Positions 9,518-17,201 of a stretch of DNA of 64,000 nt are shown piece by piece (the stretch's first letter is position 1; every line of letters starts with the position of its first letter). The stretch lies in the NCBI RefSeq assembly GCF_964253035.1, contig NZ_CAXUQL020000001.1, forward strand, positions 3,100,001-3,164,000. Direction: 5' to 3'. The position numbers and the translations under genes were made by a program. Under the pieces are notes generated by a model that worked only from the letters and a program-made list of their open reading frames with translations, was not told the DNA's origin and ran no database searches. The DNA is from Pseudorhodoferax sp032153935. GTDB taxonomy: Bacteria; Pseudomonadota; Gammaproteobacteria; Burkholderiales; Burkholderiaceae_C.

Positions 9518-9783
9518 GACCTGTCCTCCGATTTCTCCTGCGCTGGTGTCTCATTGAAAGCGTTGCACAGGGGGTGTCGCAGGCGTCAGGATCGGTTCTG
9601 GGCTAGTGCCGGTCAAAGACCGTTCGCAGCACAATGGTCGAGGGAAAAGAAAGAATGAGCGCGGTGGCGAGTCAAAGAAAAGCGCCGCAAGCGAAAGCGC
9701 ACTGCGGCGCATACAGAGTTCCAAGCAAGTTACCCAAAAAAAGCCGTCAATGGGCCTTGCTTCCACTCATAGGCAATATTTAG

Positions 9784-9805
9784 ATATCATGAAAAACGAT
9801 GATAT
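9784..9805. promoter_or_regulatory. Palindromic operator candidate upstream of LysR gene
   Basis: ATATCAT (9784-9790) and ATGATAT (9799-9805) form a perfect 7-bp inverted repeat with an 8-bp spacer. The same two heptamers recur at 10,871-10,889 upstream of the SRPBCC gene with a 5-bp spacer. A LysR-type regulator usually binds near its own promoter and its target's promoter, so these are candidate binding sites for the product of 9823-10728. Confidence 0.6.
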
Positions 9806-9822
9806 TTAAGATTGGAATAAAA

Positions 9823-10728
9823 ATGAAAAATATCAAGAGTATGGATCTCAACTTGCTCAAGGCGCTGGACGCATTGTTAGACGAACGCAATGTGACACGG
9901 GCGGCGGCCCGTCTGGGACTAACCCAGCCGGCCTTGAGTGGCATGCTGACGCGGTTGCGCGAGAGCTTCGGTGACCCGCTTTTCGCGCGCTCGCAGCGGG
10001 GTATCGTTCCAACGCAGCGGGCGCTGGATCTAGGGATGCCTGTCAAGCAGGTGCTCGCCGAAATCGACGCGCTGCTCCAGCCACCTTCCTTCAATCCGGC
10101 CACCGCACAACTGACCTTCTCCATCGCCGCGACGGACTATGCGCTGCGTGCCGTTGCTGTCCCATTTCTATCGGCACTTAAACGGCACGCACCGCGTGTA
10201 CGAGTCTCATTAGTGCCAGTCGAGAGCGGGCAGCTACAGAACCAGCTTGAGCGCGGTCAGATCGATTTAGCCCTCCTGACGCCAGAGATCACTCCGCCAA
10301 ATCTGCATGCCCGAGAGCTGTTCAAGGAACACTATGTGTGTGTCCTGCGGGAAGACCATCCTGCGGCTATGGGGCGCAAGCTGACCGTTAAACAGTTCTG
10401 TGCTCTCGACCATGCGCTTGTTTCCTACGATGGTGGAGGTTTCCGCGGCGTCACCGACGATGCGCTAGAACAGTTGGGCAAACGACGCAGCGTCACACTG
10501 TCGGTCAAGAGCTTTCTGATCTTGCCAGACATCCTGCGTGCCAGTGACATGGTTGCGATCTTGCCGAGCCGCTTGGTCGCCGGTATGGACAAGCTGGCTA
10601 TCTCCCTGCCGCCGGTGAAGATACCGGGGTTCACCAAGACGGCTGCTTGGCACGAACGCACCCATCACGATCCAGCACATCGCTGGATACGAGCACTGCT
10701 GTTCACTTCCTGTGCTAACAACAAGTAG
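9823..10728 (+). CDS. LysR-family transcriptional regulator (NodD/NahR-like)
   Basis: The product is about 301 residues. An N-terminal winged HTH (MDLNLLKALDALLDERNVTRAAARLGLTQPALSGMLTRLR) precedes a periplasmic-binding-like effector domain. The upstream ATG at 9799 falls inside the palindrome at 9784-9805, so I prefer the ATG at 9823 (MKNIKSMDLN); 9841 is also possible. The NahR/NodD style of HTH suggests response to a small, perhaps aromatic, ligand, but the effector is unknown. It is AT-richer than the ICE backbone and is probably acquired cargo. It likely controls the downstream SRPBCC gene through the shared palindrome. Confidence 0.85.
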   Translation: MKNIKSMDLNLLKALDALLDERNVTRAAARLGLTQPALSGMLTRLRESFGDPLFARSQRGIVPTQRALDLGMPVKQVLAEIDALLQPPSFNPATAQLTFSIAATDYALRAVAVPFLSALKRHAPRVRVSLVPVESGQLQNQLERGQIDLALLTPEITPPNLHARELFKEHYVCVLREDHPAAMGRKLTVKQFCALDHALVSYDGGGFRGVTDDALEQLGKRRSVTLSVKSFLILPDILRASDMVAILPSRLVAGMDKLAISLPPVKIPGFTKTAAWHERTHHDPAHRWIRALLFTSCANNK

Positions 10729-10867
10729 GCAAGATCGCTCCTATCGTCATGCTCAGCACAACTCTACCTCGCACTACAAATAAGCAATCAGTCGGCTCAA
10801 TTGGAGACGCGCCCTTTCGTAGCGCCGCTGCGAGATAGCCTAGTCGGTGGATGGCAGAACCTAGGCC

Positions 10868-10892
10868 TTGATATCATATTTTATGATATCAA
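10868..10892. promoter_or_regulatory. Perfect palindrome upstream of SRPBCC gene
   Basis: An 11-bp perfect inverted repeat (TTGATATCATA at 10868-10878 and TATGATATCAA at 10882-10892) is separated by three T residues. It contains the ATATCAT/ATGATAT heptamers also found before the LysR gene. It lies ~118 bp before the SRPBCC start, a plausible position for a LysR-type activation site. The surrounding 10,729-11,009 stretch has no convincing gene. Confidence 0.65.
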
Positions 10893-11009
10893 AAATAGAA
10901 ACTTAGGATTTCACTTATTGCAGATGGAGGCTCATGATTTGCTCCATGACCACTTGAATGACGCAGCCACCCCTGTTGCGTCATCGACATTTTGTGAAGG
11001 AGCTTCGAT

Positions 11010-11540
11010 ATGAGCAAGCAACAGAACGCCATCCTCTGGCCCGAAGGCTACACGCCGGGCTTTACTGAGAATTTCGCCTCCAATGAGATCATCGCCGCCG
11101 GCTTGAGCGCGGCCGACGTATGGCCTCTACTCGTCACACCATCGCTGTGGCCAAGCTACTACGCCAACTCGGCTAACGTGTGCTTTCATGACGGCAAAGG
11201 CCCGGTACTGGCCGACGGCGATCGGTTTTACTTCGAGACCTTCGGCTTCCCGGTAGAGGGGCAGTGCAACGAATACGTGCCACCTGCGGATGGGCAACCC
11301 GGCCGCGTGGCCTGGCACGGCTGGTCCGGCGAGGAAGGCACAGATACGCGCCTGGATGTGCATCACGCCTGGCTGGTTGAGAACCTGGACGGCAGGCGCG
11401 TGCGCATCCTCACGCAGGAAACTCAGAAGGGCAAACCGGCCGAGGAGCTGCACAACGCCAAACCCAACCCGATGATCAACGGCCATCAGGACTGGCTCGA
11501 CAGCTTGGTCGAGGCAGCGCGCAAAGCCAAGCAGGCGTAG
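11010..11540 (+). CDS. SRPBCC (START/polyketide-cyclase-like) domain protein
   Basis: This 176-residue soluble protein fits the SRPBCC helix-grip fold: an N-terminal strand, an amphipathic helix at SAADVWPLLVTPSLWPSYYANSANV, a run of strands around GDRFYFETFGFPVEGQCNEYV, and a long C-terminal helix (GHQDWLDSLVEAARKAKQ). Members bind hydrophobic small molecules or act as cyclases and lipid carriers. No catalytic residue can be assigned. AGGAG precedes the ATG at good spacing. It stands alone downstream of the LysR gene and shares a palindromic operator with it, suggesting one inducible unit. The natural substrate is unknown. Confidence 0.75.
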   Translation: MSKQQNAILWPEGYTPGFTENFASNEIIAAGLSAADVWPLLVTPSLWPSYYANSANVCFHDGKGPVLADGDRFYFETFGFPVEGQCNEYVPPADGQPGRVAWHGWSGEEGTDTRLDVHHAWLVENLDGRRVRILTQETQKGKPAEELHNAKPNPMINGHQDWLDSLVEAARKAKQA

Positions 11541-11641
11541 TGGTCTCCGGCCGCTTGATCCCAAGCGTCTGAACGGAGAAAACCATGATGAGAACTCCCC
11601 TCAGGATTCTGCTGGTCCTGACTTCGCAGGCAACGATGGGC

Positions 11642-11821
11642 GACGAACTGCTCAACCGCGAATGGTTCCGCAGTCGGACCGAAGCGAAGGTGCTGATCGA
11701 ACGTTGGCGACAGTTCTACAACGAGCAGCGGCCGCATAGCGCGCATGCTTACAAACCGCCGGCGACGATCCGGCGCAACTGGATCCAATCCGATAGCATC
11801 CCCTCCGAACTCACTGCCTGA
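11642..11821 (+). pseudogene. IS3-family transposase (OrfB) C-terminal remnant
   Basis: About 60 residues (DELLNREWFRSRTEAKVLIERWRQFYNEQRPHSAHAYKPP...) match the last part of IS3-family DDE transposases: the glutamate helix is lost but the characteristic YNEQRPHSA end remains. The preceding ~20 codons do not belong to the family, so the breakpoint is near 11,630. No OrfA and no clear terminal inverted repeats are present. It marks a past recombination event inside the cargo. The 11,822-12,049 stretch holds nothing I recognise. Confidence 0.8.
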
Positions 11822-12049
11822 CTGGCTACAAAGTTCGTACTCAGGTCACCTTGGCGCAGGCACTGAAGGTGGAGCCACCCGGAATGGGTGCTCCCACCGC
11901 CTTACGCGCACTGGCTCGAACTCTCCCGAGGCGCCGGCAAGCTCGTCACATAGCGACTAGAGAGAGGAGGTGACCGTACGAGTTCCCAGCGCCCGATCCA
12001 CTCTGGGAGCTGGGTCGCCTAGCGACTACGCTACCAATGGAGCTAGCGA

Positions 12050-12367
12050 TCAACTCGATAACTTGAGCGTGATAACGCCCAGGATGATCAACGCCACGCC
12101 AAGGTATCGCATCAGGGAGGTTGGGTCGCCATAGAAATGAATTCCGACTAAGAAAGTTCCCGCCGCTCCGATACCCGTCCACACCGCATAAGCAGTCCCA
12201 ATCGGTATCTGACGCTGAGCAAGCCATAGGAAGGCGCCGCTAATTGTCATGAAAGAGACGGCTACTGCGACCCCACTCCAACGCGATGTTGGCTCTTGCG
12301 CCATTTTCAGCCCGACCGGCCATCCGATTTCAAACAATCCAGCCAAAACAAGATAGATCCAACCCAT
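12050..12367 (-). CDS. sugE: SMR-family exporter, SugE/Gdx-like
   Basis: This 105-residue protein with four predicted membrane helices has the conserved SMR glutamate at position 13 (LAGLFEIGWPVGLK). The GTAYAVWTGIGAAGTFLVGI block matches SugE/Gdx more than EmrE. Proteins of this subgroup work as antiparallel or dual-topology dimers that exchange protons for guanidinium or small quaternary ammonium compounds. A GGAG Shine-Dalgarno precedes the ATG. I see no guanidine riboswitch in the ~60 bp upstream. It may be cotranscribed with the lipoprotein gene 58 bp upstream. Confidence 0.88.
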   Translation of the reverse strand: MGWIYLVLAGLFEIGWPVGLKMAQEPTSRWSGVAVAVSFMTISGAFLWLAQRQIPIGTAYAVWTGIGAAGTFLVGIHFYGDPTSLMRYLGVALIILGVITLKLSS

Positions 12368-12425
12368 TGCGATTCTCCTTCAAATTTTTCATATCCGGCA
12401 TACATACTCCGGCATGACCACCAGC

Positions 12426-12689
12426 TTAGAACTTCGGCGGCTCTTTAGGCGTGGTGTGGGGCACATCGCCATCTTCGTAAAAGCGCTTTCGCGTAGCCTC
12501 GGCAACCCGGTTACATAGTTGGTCGCCCAGCATTGGTCGATCCAACTTGCATTGCTTGCGCAACTCTTTCAGACGCTCAGGATTGAGCGCTAATTCATCG
12601 ACTGTCGGAAGGTTGGCTTTATCTGGTTTCCCAGATGGGCTGCAGGCTGCCAATGTCGAGGAAAGCAATATGAGAGCAATCTTCTTCAT
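12426..12689 (-). CDS. Second TrbK/EexN-like lipoprotein (cargo copy)
   Basis: This 87-residue protein has a lipobox at LLSSTLAAC (cysteine 16). The body (DELALNPERLKELRKQCKLDRPMLGDQLCNRVAEATRKRFYEDG) aligns by eye with the TrbK-like protein at 1789-2115, including both cysteines and the C-terminal RKRF / RRRF motif. It therefore belongs to the EexN/TrbK entry-exclusion family but lies in the cargo, with clearly lower GC. It may broaden exclusion against a different conjugative element, or be left over from one. Confidence 0.75.
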   Translation of the reverse strand: MKKIALILLSSTLAACSPSGKPDKANLPTVDELALNPERLKELRKQCKLDRPMLGDQLCNRVAEATRKRFYEDGDVPHTTPKEPPKF

Positions 12690-12721
12690 GGTTAATTTTC
12701 TTTGGGAGATTGTGTGATGGT

Positions 12722-13627
12722 TTACCGCCGACCTTTGGCATCTGGAGATTTGATCGAATGAACGCGTTCCATGAAGCGAGTCAGCATTTCTGACGGCTCG
12801 CTGGCCGGCCGTAGTAGATAGGTCGTGAGCATTGGCGAACGTCCAGTCAGCGGCCGTGCGACCACCCCCTGTTCCCTGCTGGCTGTGATATGCGCGCCTC
12901 CTGTGAGGCCTAGTGCAAGTCCCGCCGAAACCAGGACCATCCTTAGATCGCTGGAAGTCACGCGTTCGGCAATCAGTGGCTCTATGTCCACGCGACGTAG
13001 CACCCGTTCAACTTGCCGAGCATGGCCCTCACACGCCACCGCGTCGCAGAGCACCAGCGGATACCGCAACAGCTCTTCTAGGGGAATCTGTTTGTGGGAT
13101 AGCAAGGGGTGCCGTGCGGGCACAGCTACCATCAGAGGGTCACTCCACACCGGCACTGCGATGATGCCTTCGCCGACTTCATCCGATTGAGCGAAGCCGA
13201 GATCGTACAGTTCGCCACACAATCCCTTGATTTGCTGTGCCAAAGGCACCTCGAAGAAGCGAACTTCCACTTCCGGCTCTTCCTGCCGGCAGAGCGCCAA
13301 CAACGCAGGCAGGCGCGATGGCGTGATTCCATCAGACAATGCAATACGGAGCTGGCAATGAAAGCCATTGGCTGCGGCGTTCACACTGTCGCGCGCCTGC
13401 TGCAAAGCTGCGAAGACACGCGGCACGCTCTCAAAGAAGAGCCTGCCCGCACGAGTCAAGCGGGTGCTCCGAGTGGTTCTCGCAAATAGCGCTACGCCCA
13501 ACTCTTCCTCAAGTTCCTTGATGGCGCGCGACAGCGGCGATGTCTCTATGTGGAGGCGCTCTGCGGCTCGGGCAAAGTGCAGCTCCTCTGCCACCGCCAG
13601 AAAGTAGCGCAGGTGTCGAATTTCCAT
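12722..13627 (-). CDS. LysR-family transcriptional regulator
   Basis: About 301 residues from the ATG at 13627 (MEIRHLRYFLAVAEELHFARAAERLHIETSPLSRAIKELEEELG), the usual start of this LysR subgroup; two ATGs 12-18 bases upstream are less likely. The winged HTH is followed by a substrate-binding domain that ends in a charged tail. It lies in the same orientation as the lipoprotein and SMR genes and just past the 3' end of the outer-membrane-factor gene. Its target is unknown. It differs in subgroup from the LysR gene at 9823. Confidence 0.88.
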   Translation of the reverse strand: MEIRHLRYFLAVAEELHFARAAERLHIETSPLSRAIKELEEELGVALFARTTRSTRLTRAGRLFFESVPRVFAALQQARDSVNAAANGFHCQLRIALSDGITPSRLPALLALCRQEEPEVEVRFFEVPLAQQIKGLCGELYDLGFAQSDEVGEGIIAVPVWSDPLMVAVPARHPLLSHKQIPLEELLRYPLVLCDAVACEGHARQVERVLRRVDIEPLIAERVTSSDLRMVLVSAGLALGLTGGAHITASREQGVVARPLTGRSPMLTTYLLRPASEPSEMLTRFMERVHSIKSPDAKGRR

Positions 13628-13720
13628 GTTCGCATTCCTCATCACTCAGGCCTCACCACCTTCGCCTTGCGTCACGCTATTTAGCTAGCCTTCGCAAGCT
13701 GCTCCAGCATGTTTCTGCGA

Positions 13721-15124
13721 TCAAACAGGAGAGCCGGATAATGCTTTTGCCAGGACGCCCCATTGCATGGCTGTCTCGGCCCGCGTGCGGATCAGCGAAG
13801 CCTGCGCTGACAGCACCCCGGCCTCAGCCTCGGCCACCACCGTGGCGTCCACTTGTCCCGCCTCGAACAGACGTCGGCTGCGATCGAGCTGACGCTCCGC
13901 GACTGCGACACCCTCGGCCTGATGCTCCAGTGCTGCGTGCTGCGTATGCCAACCGAGATATGCGTTCTCTACGTCCTGCAAAGCACTCAACAAAGTGCGC
14001 TCGAACTCCGCACGGGCAGCTCGGCTGCGCGCCTCTCCGGTCTCGATGCCGGCACGGATCGCGCCACCATCGAAGATCGGCAACGACACCCCGGCCCCAA
14101 GTGAAAAAATGTTTCCAGTGATGCGGGTTCCCACACTCTCTACGCGCTGCCGTCCGCCGCTCAGGTCCAACACCAGCCTGGGGAAGCGTTCGCCTTCGGC
14201 TGCGTTCCAGCGCGCGGTTTCGGCGGCGAACTTCGCTTCGGCGGCGCGCACGTCGGGCCGCTCACTCAGCAGGTCCGCAGGTATGCGTGTCGGTGTCCAG
14301 TCCGGGACGGCGAGCGACGCAAGAGTTGGGGAAGCTGCAGGCGCTCCGGGCGTTTGTCCCACTAGTACATCGAGTGCATGCGTCGCCTCGCCGCGCGCAC
14401 GCCGCAGTTGCTCTTGCTCCACGCGCAGTGCGACGACGCCGGCGCGGGTACGCTCGATGTCGAAGCCGGTAGCTTGTCCGGCCTCGAACTTCCGTTGCAT
14501 CAGCAAGACGAGTCGTTCTGCGGATGCCAGCCGCGCCGCGGCTAGCGCTTCGAGCTCACTGGCTTGGCGCTGCTGCACAGCCGCCGACACTGTTTCAAAC
14601 GCGACCTGCCACCGCGTGGCAACCCACGCTTGTTCGGCTGCCACCGCATCCAGGCGCGCACCTTCTGCTGCCTGCGAAAGCCGTCCCGACAGGTCTGCCT
14701 CCCACGATGCGGACAACGTGGCGCGGCCATCATTGCCGATTGCAACGTTCTCTGAATAGTCGCGTCCTCGAGTTGCCTGCGTGCCCGCGGACAACGAGGG
14801 GAGCAGGGAGGCCCGTGCTCGCCGCGTGGCGGCCGATGCCTCGTCCACGCGCGCTCGCGCAATCGTCAGTTCGGTATTGCGCTCCAGCGCCGCCCGGACC
14901 AAGGCATTGAGGTGCGGATCGCCGTAGGCCGTCCACCAATCGACGGGAAGAGTACGGCGGGACGATTTGTCCAAGATGCCTTCACCTCCCTCTTCATTTG
15001 AGAAATGGGCCGGTACATCCAGGCGAGGTGGATCGGCAGAGTGCGGGGCATGGCTGCAGGCCGCAAGAAGCAGTAGCGGAGAAATCATGGCAATGAGGCG
15101 ATAGCGTTCAAGAATTTGAGACAT
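13721..15124 (-). CDS. NodT-family outer-membrane efflux lipoprotein (TolC/OprM-like)
   Basis: The product is 467 residues from the ATG at 15124, preceded by AAGGAG. Much longer in-frame starts overlap the divergent TetR gene and are rejected. The lipobox LLLLAAC is followed by the NodT/OprM pattern with two repeated outer-membrane-efflux units (DPHLNALVRAALERNTELTIARARVDEA; then FDGGAIRAGIETGEARSRAARAEFE). It forms the outer-membrane channel of tripartite pumps. Its usual partners, an RND pump and a full MFP, are missing here. Instead the neighbours are a truncated MFP and an MCE ABC system. Its promoter carries the TetR-type palindrome. Confidence 0.92.
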   Translation of the reverse strand: MSQILERYRLIAMISPLLLLAACSHAPHSADPPRLDVPAHFSNEEGGEGILDKSSRRTLPVDWWTAYGDPHLNALVRAALERNTELTIARARVDEASAATRRARASLLPSLSAGTQATRGRDYSENVAIGNDGRATLSASWEADLSGRLSQAAEGARLDAVAAEQAWVATRWQVAFETVSAAVQQRQASELEALAAARLASAERLVLLMQRKFEAGQATGFDIERTRAGVVALRVEQEQLRRARGEATHALDVLVGQTPGAPAASPTLASLAVPDWTPTRIPADLLSERPDVRAAEAKFAAETARWNAAEGERFPRLVLDLSGGRQRVESVGTRITGNIFSLGAGVSLPIFDGGAIRAGIETGEARSRAARAEFERTLLSALQDVENAYLGWHTQHAALEHQAEGVAVAERQLDRSRRLFEAGQVDATVVAEAEAGVLSAQASLIRTRAETAMQWGVLAKALSGSPV

Positions 15125-15151
15125 GGCAGCTCCTTGCGTTCCGAAAAAGTC

Positions 15152-15205
15152 TTGACGGACTGTTGTATGGCTTCTACTATACCGTCTGGACTGTATATGA
15201 CTCAA
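15152..15205. promoter_or_regulatory. Overlapping divergent promoters with TetR-type operator
   Basis: Rightward, TTGACG (15152-15157), a 17-bp spacer and TACTAT (15175-15180) serve the TetR gene. Leftward, TTGAGT (complement of 15200-15205), an 18-bp spacer and TATAGT (complement of 15176-15181) serve the outer-membrane-factor gene. Between them ATACCGTCTGGACTGTAT (15179-15196) is an imperfect palindrome of form ATAC-N-GTC...GAC-N-GTAT, a typical TetR operator placed to block both promoters. Confidence 0.7.
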
Positions 15206-15224
15206 GCTTTTTTGGAGCACGACC

Positions 15225-16565
15225 ATGCCGCCCCGCGCGAAAACAAAGTTGCCCCCCCCGTCCACTGCCCATAGCAGCGCCGATGCGCAGCCCGGCCTCC
15301 AGCAAGGAGCCCAGCGAACTCGCGACCGCATCCTGCAGGCCGCCCGCGAACTGGTGCTGGAGGAAGGTGCCAGTCGCTTGACACTGGACGCCGTCGTTGT
15401 GCGGGCCGGGTTGAGCAAAGGGGCGTTTCTCTATCACTTCAAGACCAAACGCGATTTGTTCGTGACACTGATCGACGAGATGATCCGGGCGTTCGACGCG
15501 GTACAAGCCAATCACGAGCGCAGGTTTGCCGGAGATCCGGACCCCTGGCTGTCGAGCCAGGTGGAAGCGATGCCCGACGACGAGATGCAGAAGATGGGCG
15601 CAGCGCTGCTCGCGGCAGCTGCGGAAGATCCAACACTTCTCGACCCACTGCGCGAGTGGTACCGCGTGCAGTACGAACGCGTGCGTCGATCCCCGCGTGG
15701 CACCGAGACCGCGGCACTCATCATGCTGGCATTGGATGGCGCCCTGTTCGCCGATCTTCTGGGTTTGCCAATACTCGCACCCGCAGAGCGGCGGCATTTC
15801 TTTCGGGCGCTCCAGGATCTCGCCTCGGGCCATCTCGAACTTGTCCCGGCAAAAAGGACGCACATGAGTCGCGTCCGTAGCGGTGTCATGACCGCGTGCG
15901 CACCGCGCTCCTTGGCGGTTGCTTGCACACTATCCATTTCGACTCTGCTCTCAGGGTGCGGAAACTCGCAATCCACCGTATCCGAGCCTCCGCGCGCAGT
16001 GAAGCTCGCCGCCGCGCAGTCGGATCTCCCGCATAGCTCTCGCATCGAATTGACTGGCTCGGCGCGAGCAACCGAGCGCAGCATCCTAGGATTTGAAACA
16101 GGAGGACGGATCGCCAAGTTGAACGTCGACGTGGGTGAACGGTTCTCCCGCGGCCAAGTCCTGGCAGAACTTGATGCGCAACCTGACCGGCTTCGCGTGA
16201 CACAAGCGCAAGCATCCCTGGCGGCCGCCGAAGCCGGCCTGATGGATCGACGTGTACAGACAGATCAACAGCGCCGGTTGCTCGAAAGCGAAGTCATCTC
16301 CCCTGCTGCGTTCGAGAGCGCGAAGGCGCAGCTAGCGGTCGCAGAGGGTCAAGCGCGCACTGCCAAGGCGGCGCTTGGCCTGGCCGAACGAGCACAACGT
16401 GGCACGATGATCGTCGCTCCTTTCGATGGTGTCGTGGCGGAAAAGCTGGCTTTGGCGTTCACCGACATTGCTGCTGGTGCGCCGGTATTTCAGGTCGACG
16501 GCGTGCGCAGTGGCACTGAGATCATCGCGAACGCGTCTACTACACAGGCACCTCATTTCGTTTGA
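15225..16565 (+). CDS. TetR repressor fused in frame to truncated MFP lipoprotein
   Basis: One 446-codon frame contains two proteins. Residues 1-~210 are a TetR regulator with HTH LTLDAVVVRAGLSKGAFLYHFKTKRDLF and a ligand-binding domain. From residue 214 a membrane-fusion-protein lipoprotein begins (MSRVRSGVMT... LLSGCGNSQS), with a biotinyl-lipoyl segment and helical hairpin (VDVGERFSRGQVLAELDAQ ... IVAPFDGVVAEK). It stops near residue 446, lacking the C-terminal barrel, whereas MFPs are normally ~350 residues. No stop codon separates the two. An internal ATG at 15864 has AAGGA (15854-15858) upstream, so the MFP could be made separately. This is either a genuine fusion or a lost stop codon plus a 3' truncation. 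Confidence 0.85.
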   Translation: MPPRAKTKLPPPSTAHSSADAQPGLQQGAQRTRDRILQAARELVLEEGASRLTLDAVVVRAGLSKGAFLYHFKTKRDLFVTLIDEMIRAFDAVQANHERRFAGDPDPWLSSQVEAMPDDEMQKMGAALLAAAAEDPTLLDPLREWYRVQYERVRRSPRGTETAALIMLALDGALFADLLGLPILAPAERRHFFRALQDLASGHLELVPAKRTHMSRVRSGVMTACAPRSLAVACTLSISTLLSGCGNSQSTVSEPPRAVKLAAAQSDLPHSSRIELTGSARATERSILGFETGGRIAKLNVDVGERFSRGQVLAELDAQPDRLRVTQAQASLAAAEAGLMDRRVQTDQQRRLLESEVISPAAFESAKAQLAVAEGQARTAKAALGLAERAQRGTMIVAPFDGVVAEKLALAFTDIAAGAPVFQVDGVRSGTEIIANASTTQAPHFV

Positions 16566-16580
16566 TCAAGGAGACCCATT

Positions 16581-17201
16581 ATGAAGAGCAAAACTGCATT
16601 GATCCGCGGCGGCATCTTTTTTTGCGTAGCAGGCGCGCTCTCTGGATGCGCGACCAACAGCATGACGCGCTCCGGATTTCTCGGCGACTACGAGAAGTTA
16701 TCGCCGACACGATACGAGAACGTACTGATGTACCGCGCAGCGGGATTCGAGCCCAAGCGTTATGCCGCTGTCGTGGTGGAAGAAGCGCAGATCAAGACCG
16801 CCTCGGGTCGCATCGATGGGCTCGATGACGCGCAGCAGCGCGAAGTGCTAGACCATGTGACGAGCGAACTGAAACGCCAGGAAGGCAAAAGTCCCGCCCC
16901 CCCAGGTGGCGCGGGACAGGTTCGGGTGCGTGTAGCGGTCACCGAACTGCAGACACCGAATCGGGCAGTCAATGCAATGACGACCCTGCTGGTTGGACCC
17001 GTGACGACGGGTGGTGCCAGCCTAGAGTTCGAAGCAGTCGATTTAAGGACGGGACGCCGGGTTGCTGCCGCCAGTTGCTTCGAGCGCGGCAACGTCATTA
17101 AAGAGTTCGCCGGTTCGTACACATTGCTGGGTCATGCCAAAGCGGCGATCACGAACTGCATCGAGCGCATCGACAGCGCTTGGCGGGACACGCAGCCATG
17201 A
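16581..17201 (+). CDS. DUF3313-type lipoprotein
   Basis: A 206-residue lipoprotein with lipobox ALSGC (cysteine ~24). The mature region (SGFLGDYEKLSPT... VLMYRAAGFEPKRYAAVVVEEAQI) matches the DUF3313 family of periplasmic or outer-membrane-anchored proteins of unknown biochemical role, often found by envelope-transport genes. Its stop overlaps the start of the MlaE-like permease by 4 bp, placing it in the same operon and suggesting a periplasmic accessory role. Confidence 0.8.
   Translation: MKSKTALIRGGIFFCVAGALSGCATNSMTRSGFLGDYEKLSPTRYENVLMYRAAGFEPKRYAAVVVEEAQIKTASGRIDGLDDAQQREVLDHVTSELKRQEGKSPAPPGGAGQVRVRVAVTELQTPNRAVNAMTTLLVGPVTTGGASLEFEAVDLRTGRRVAAASCFERGNVIKEFAGSYTLLGHAKAAITNCIERIDSAWRDTQP

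Noticed and set aside
10801..11013. 70-codon frame upstream of the SRPBCC gene
   Set aside because: It runs through the palindromic operator and overlaps the SRPBCC start; there is no Shine-Dalgarno and no recognisable protein.
11822..12049. Search for an IS terminal inverted repeat next to the IS3 remnant
   Set aside because: Short matches exist but no partner end or target duplication could be identified.
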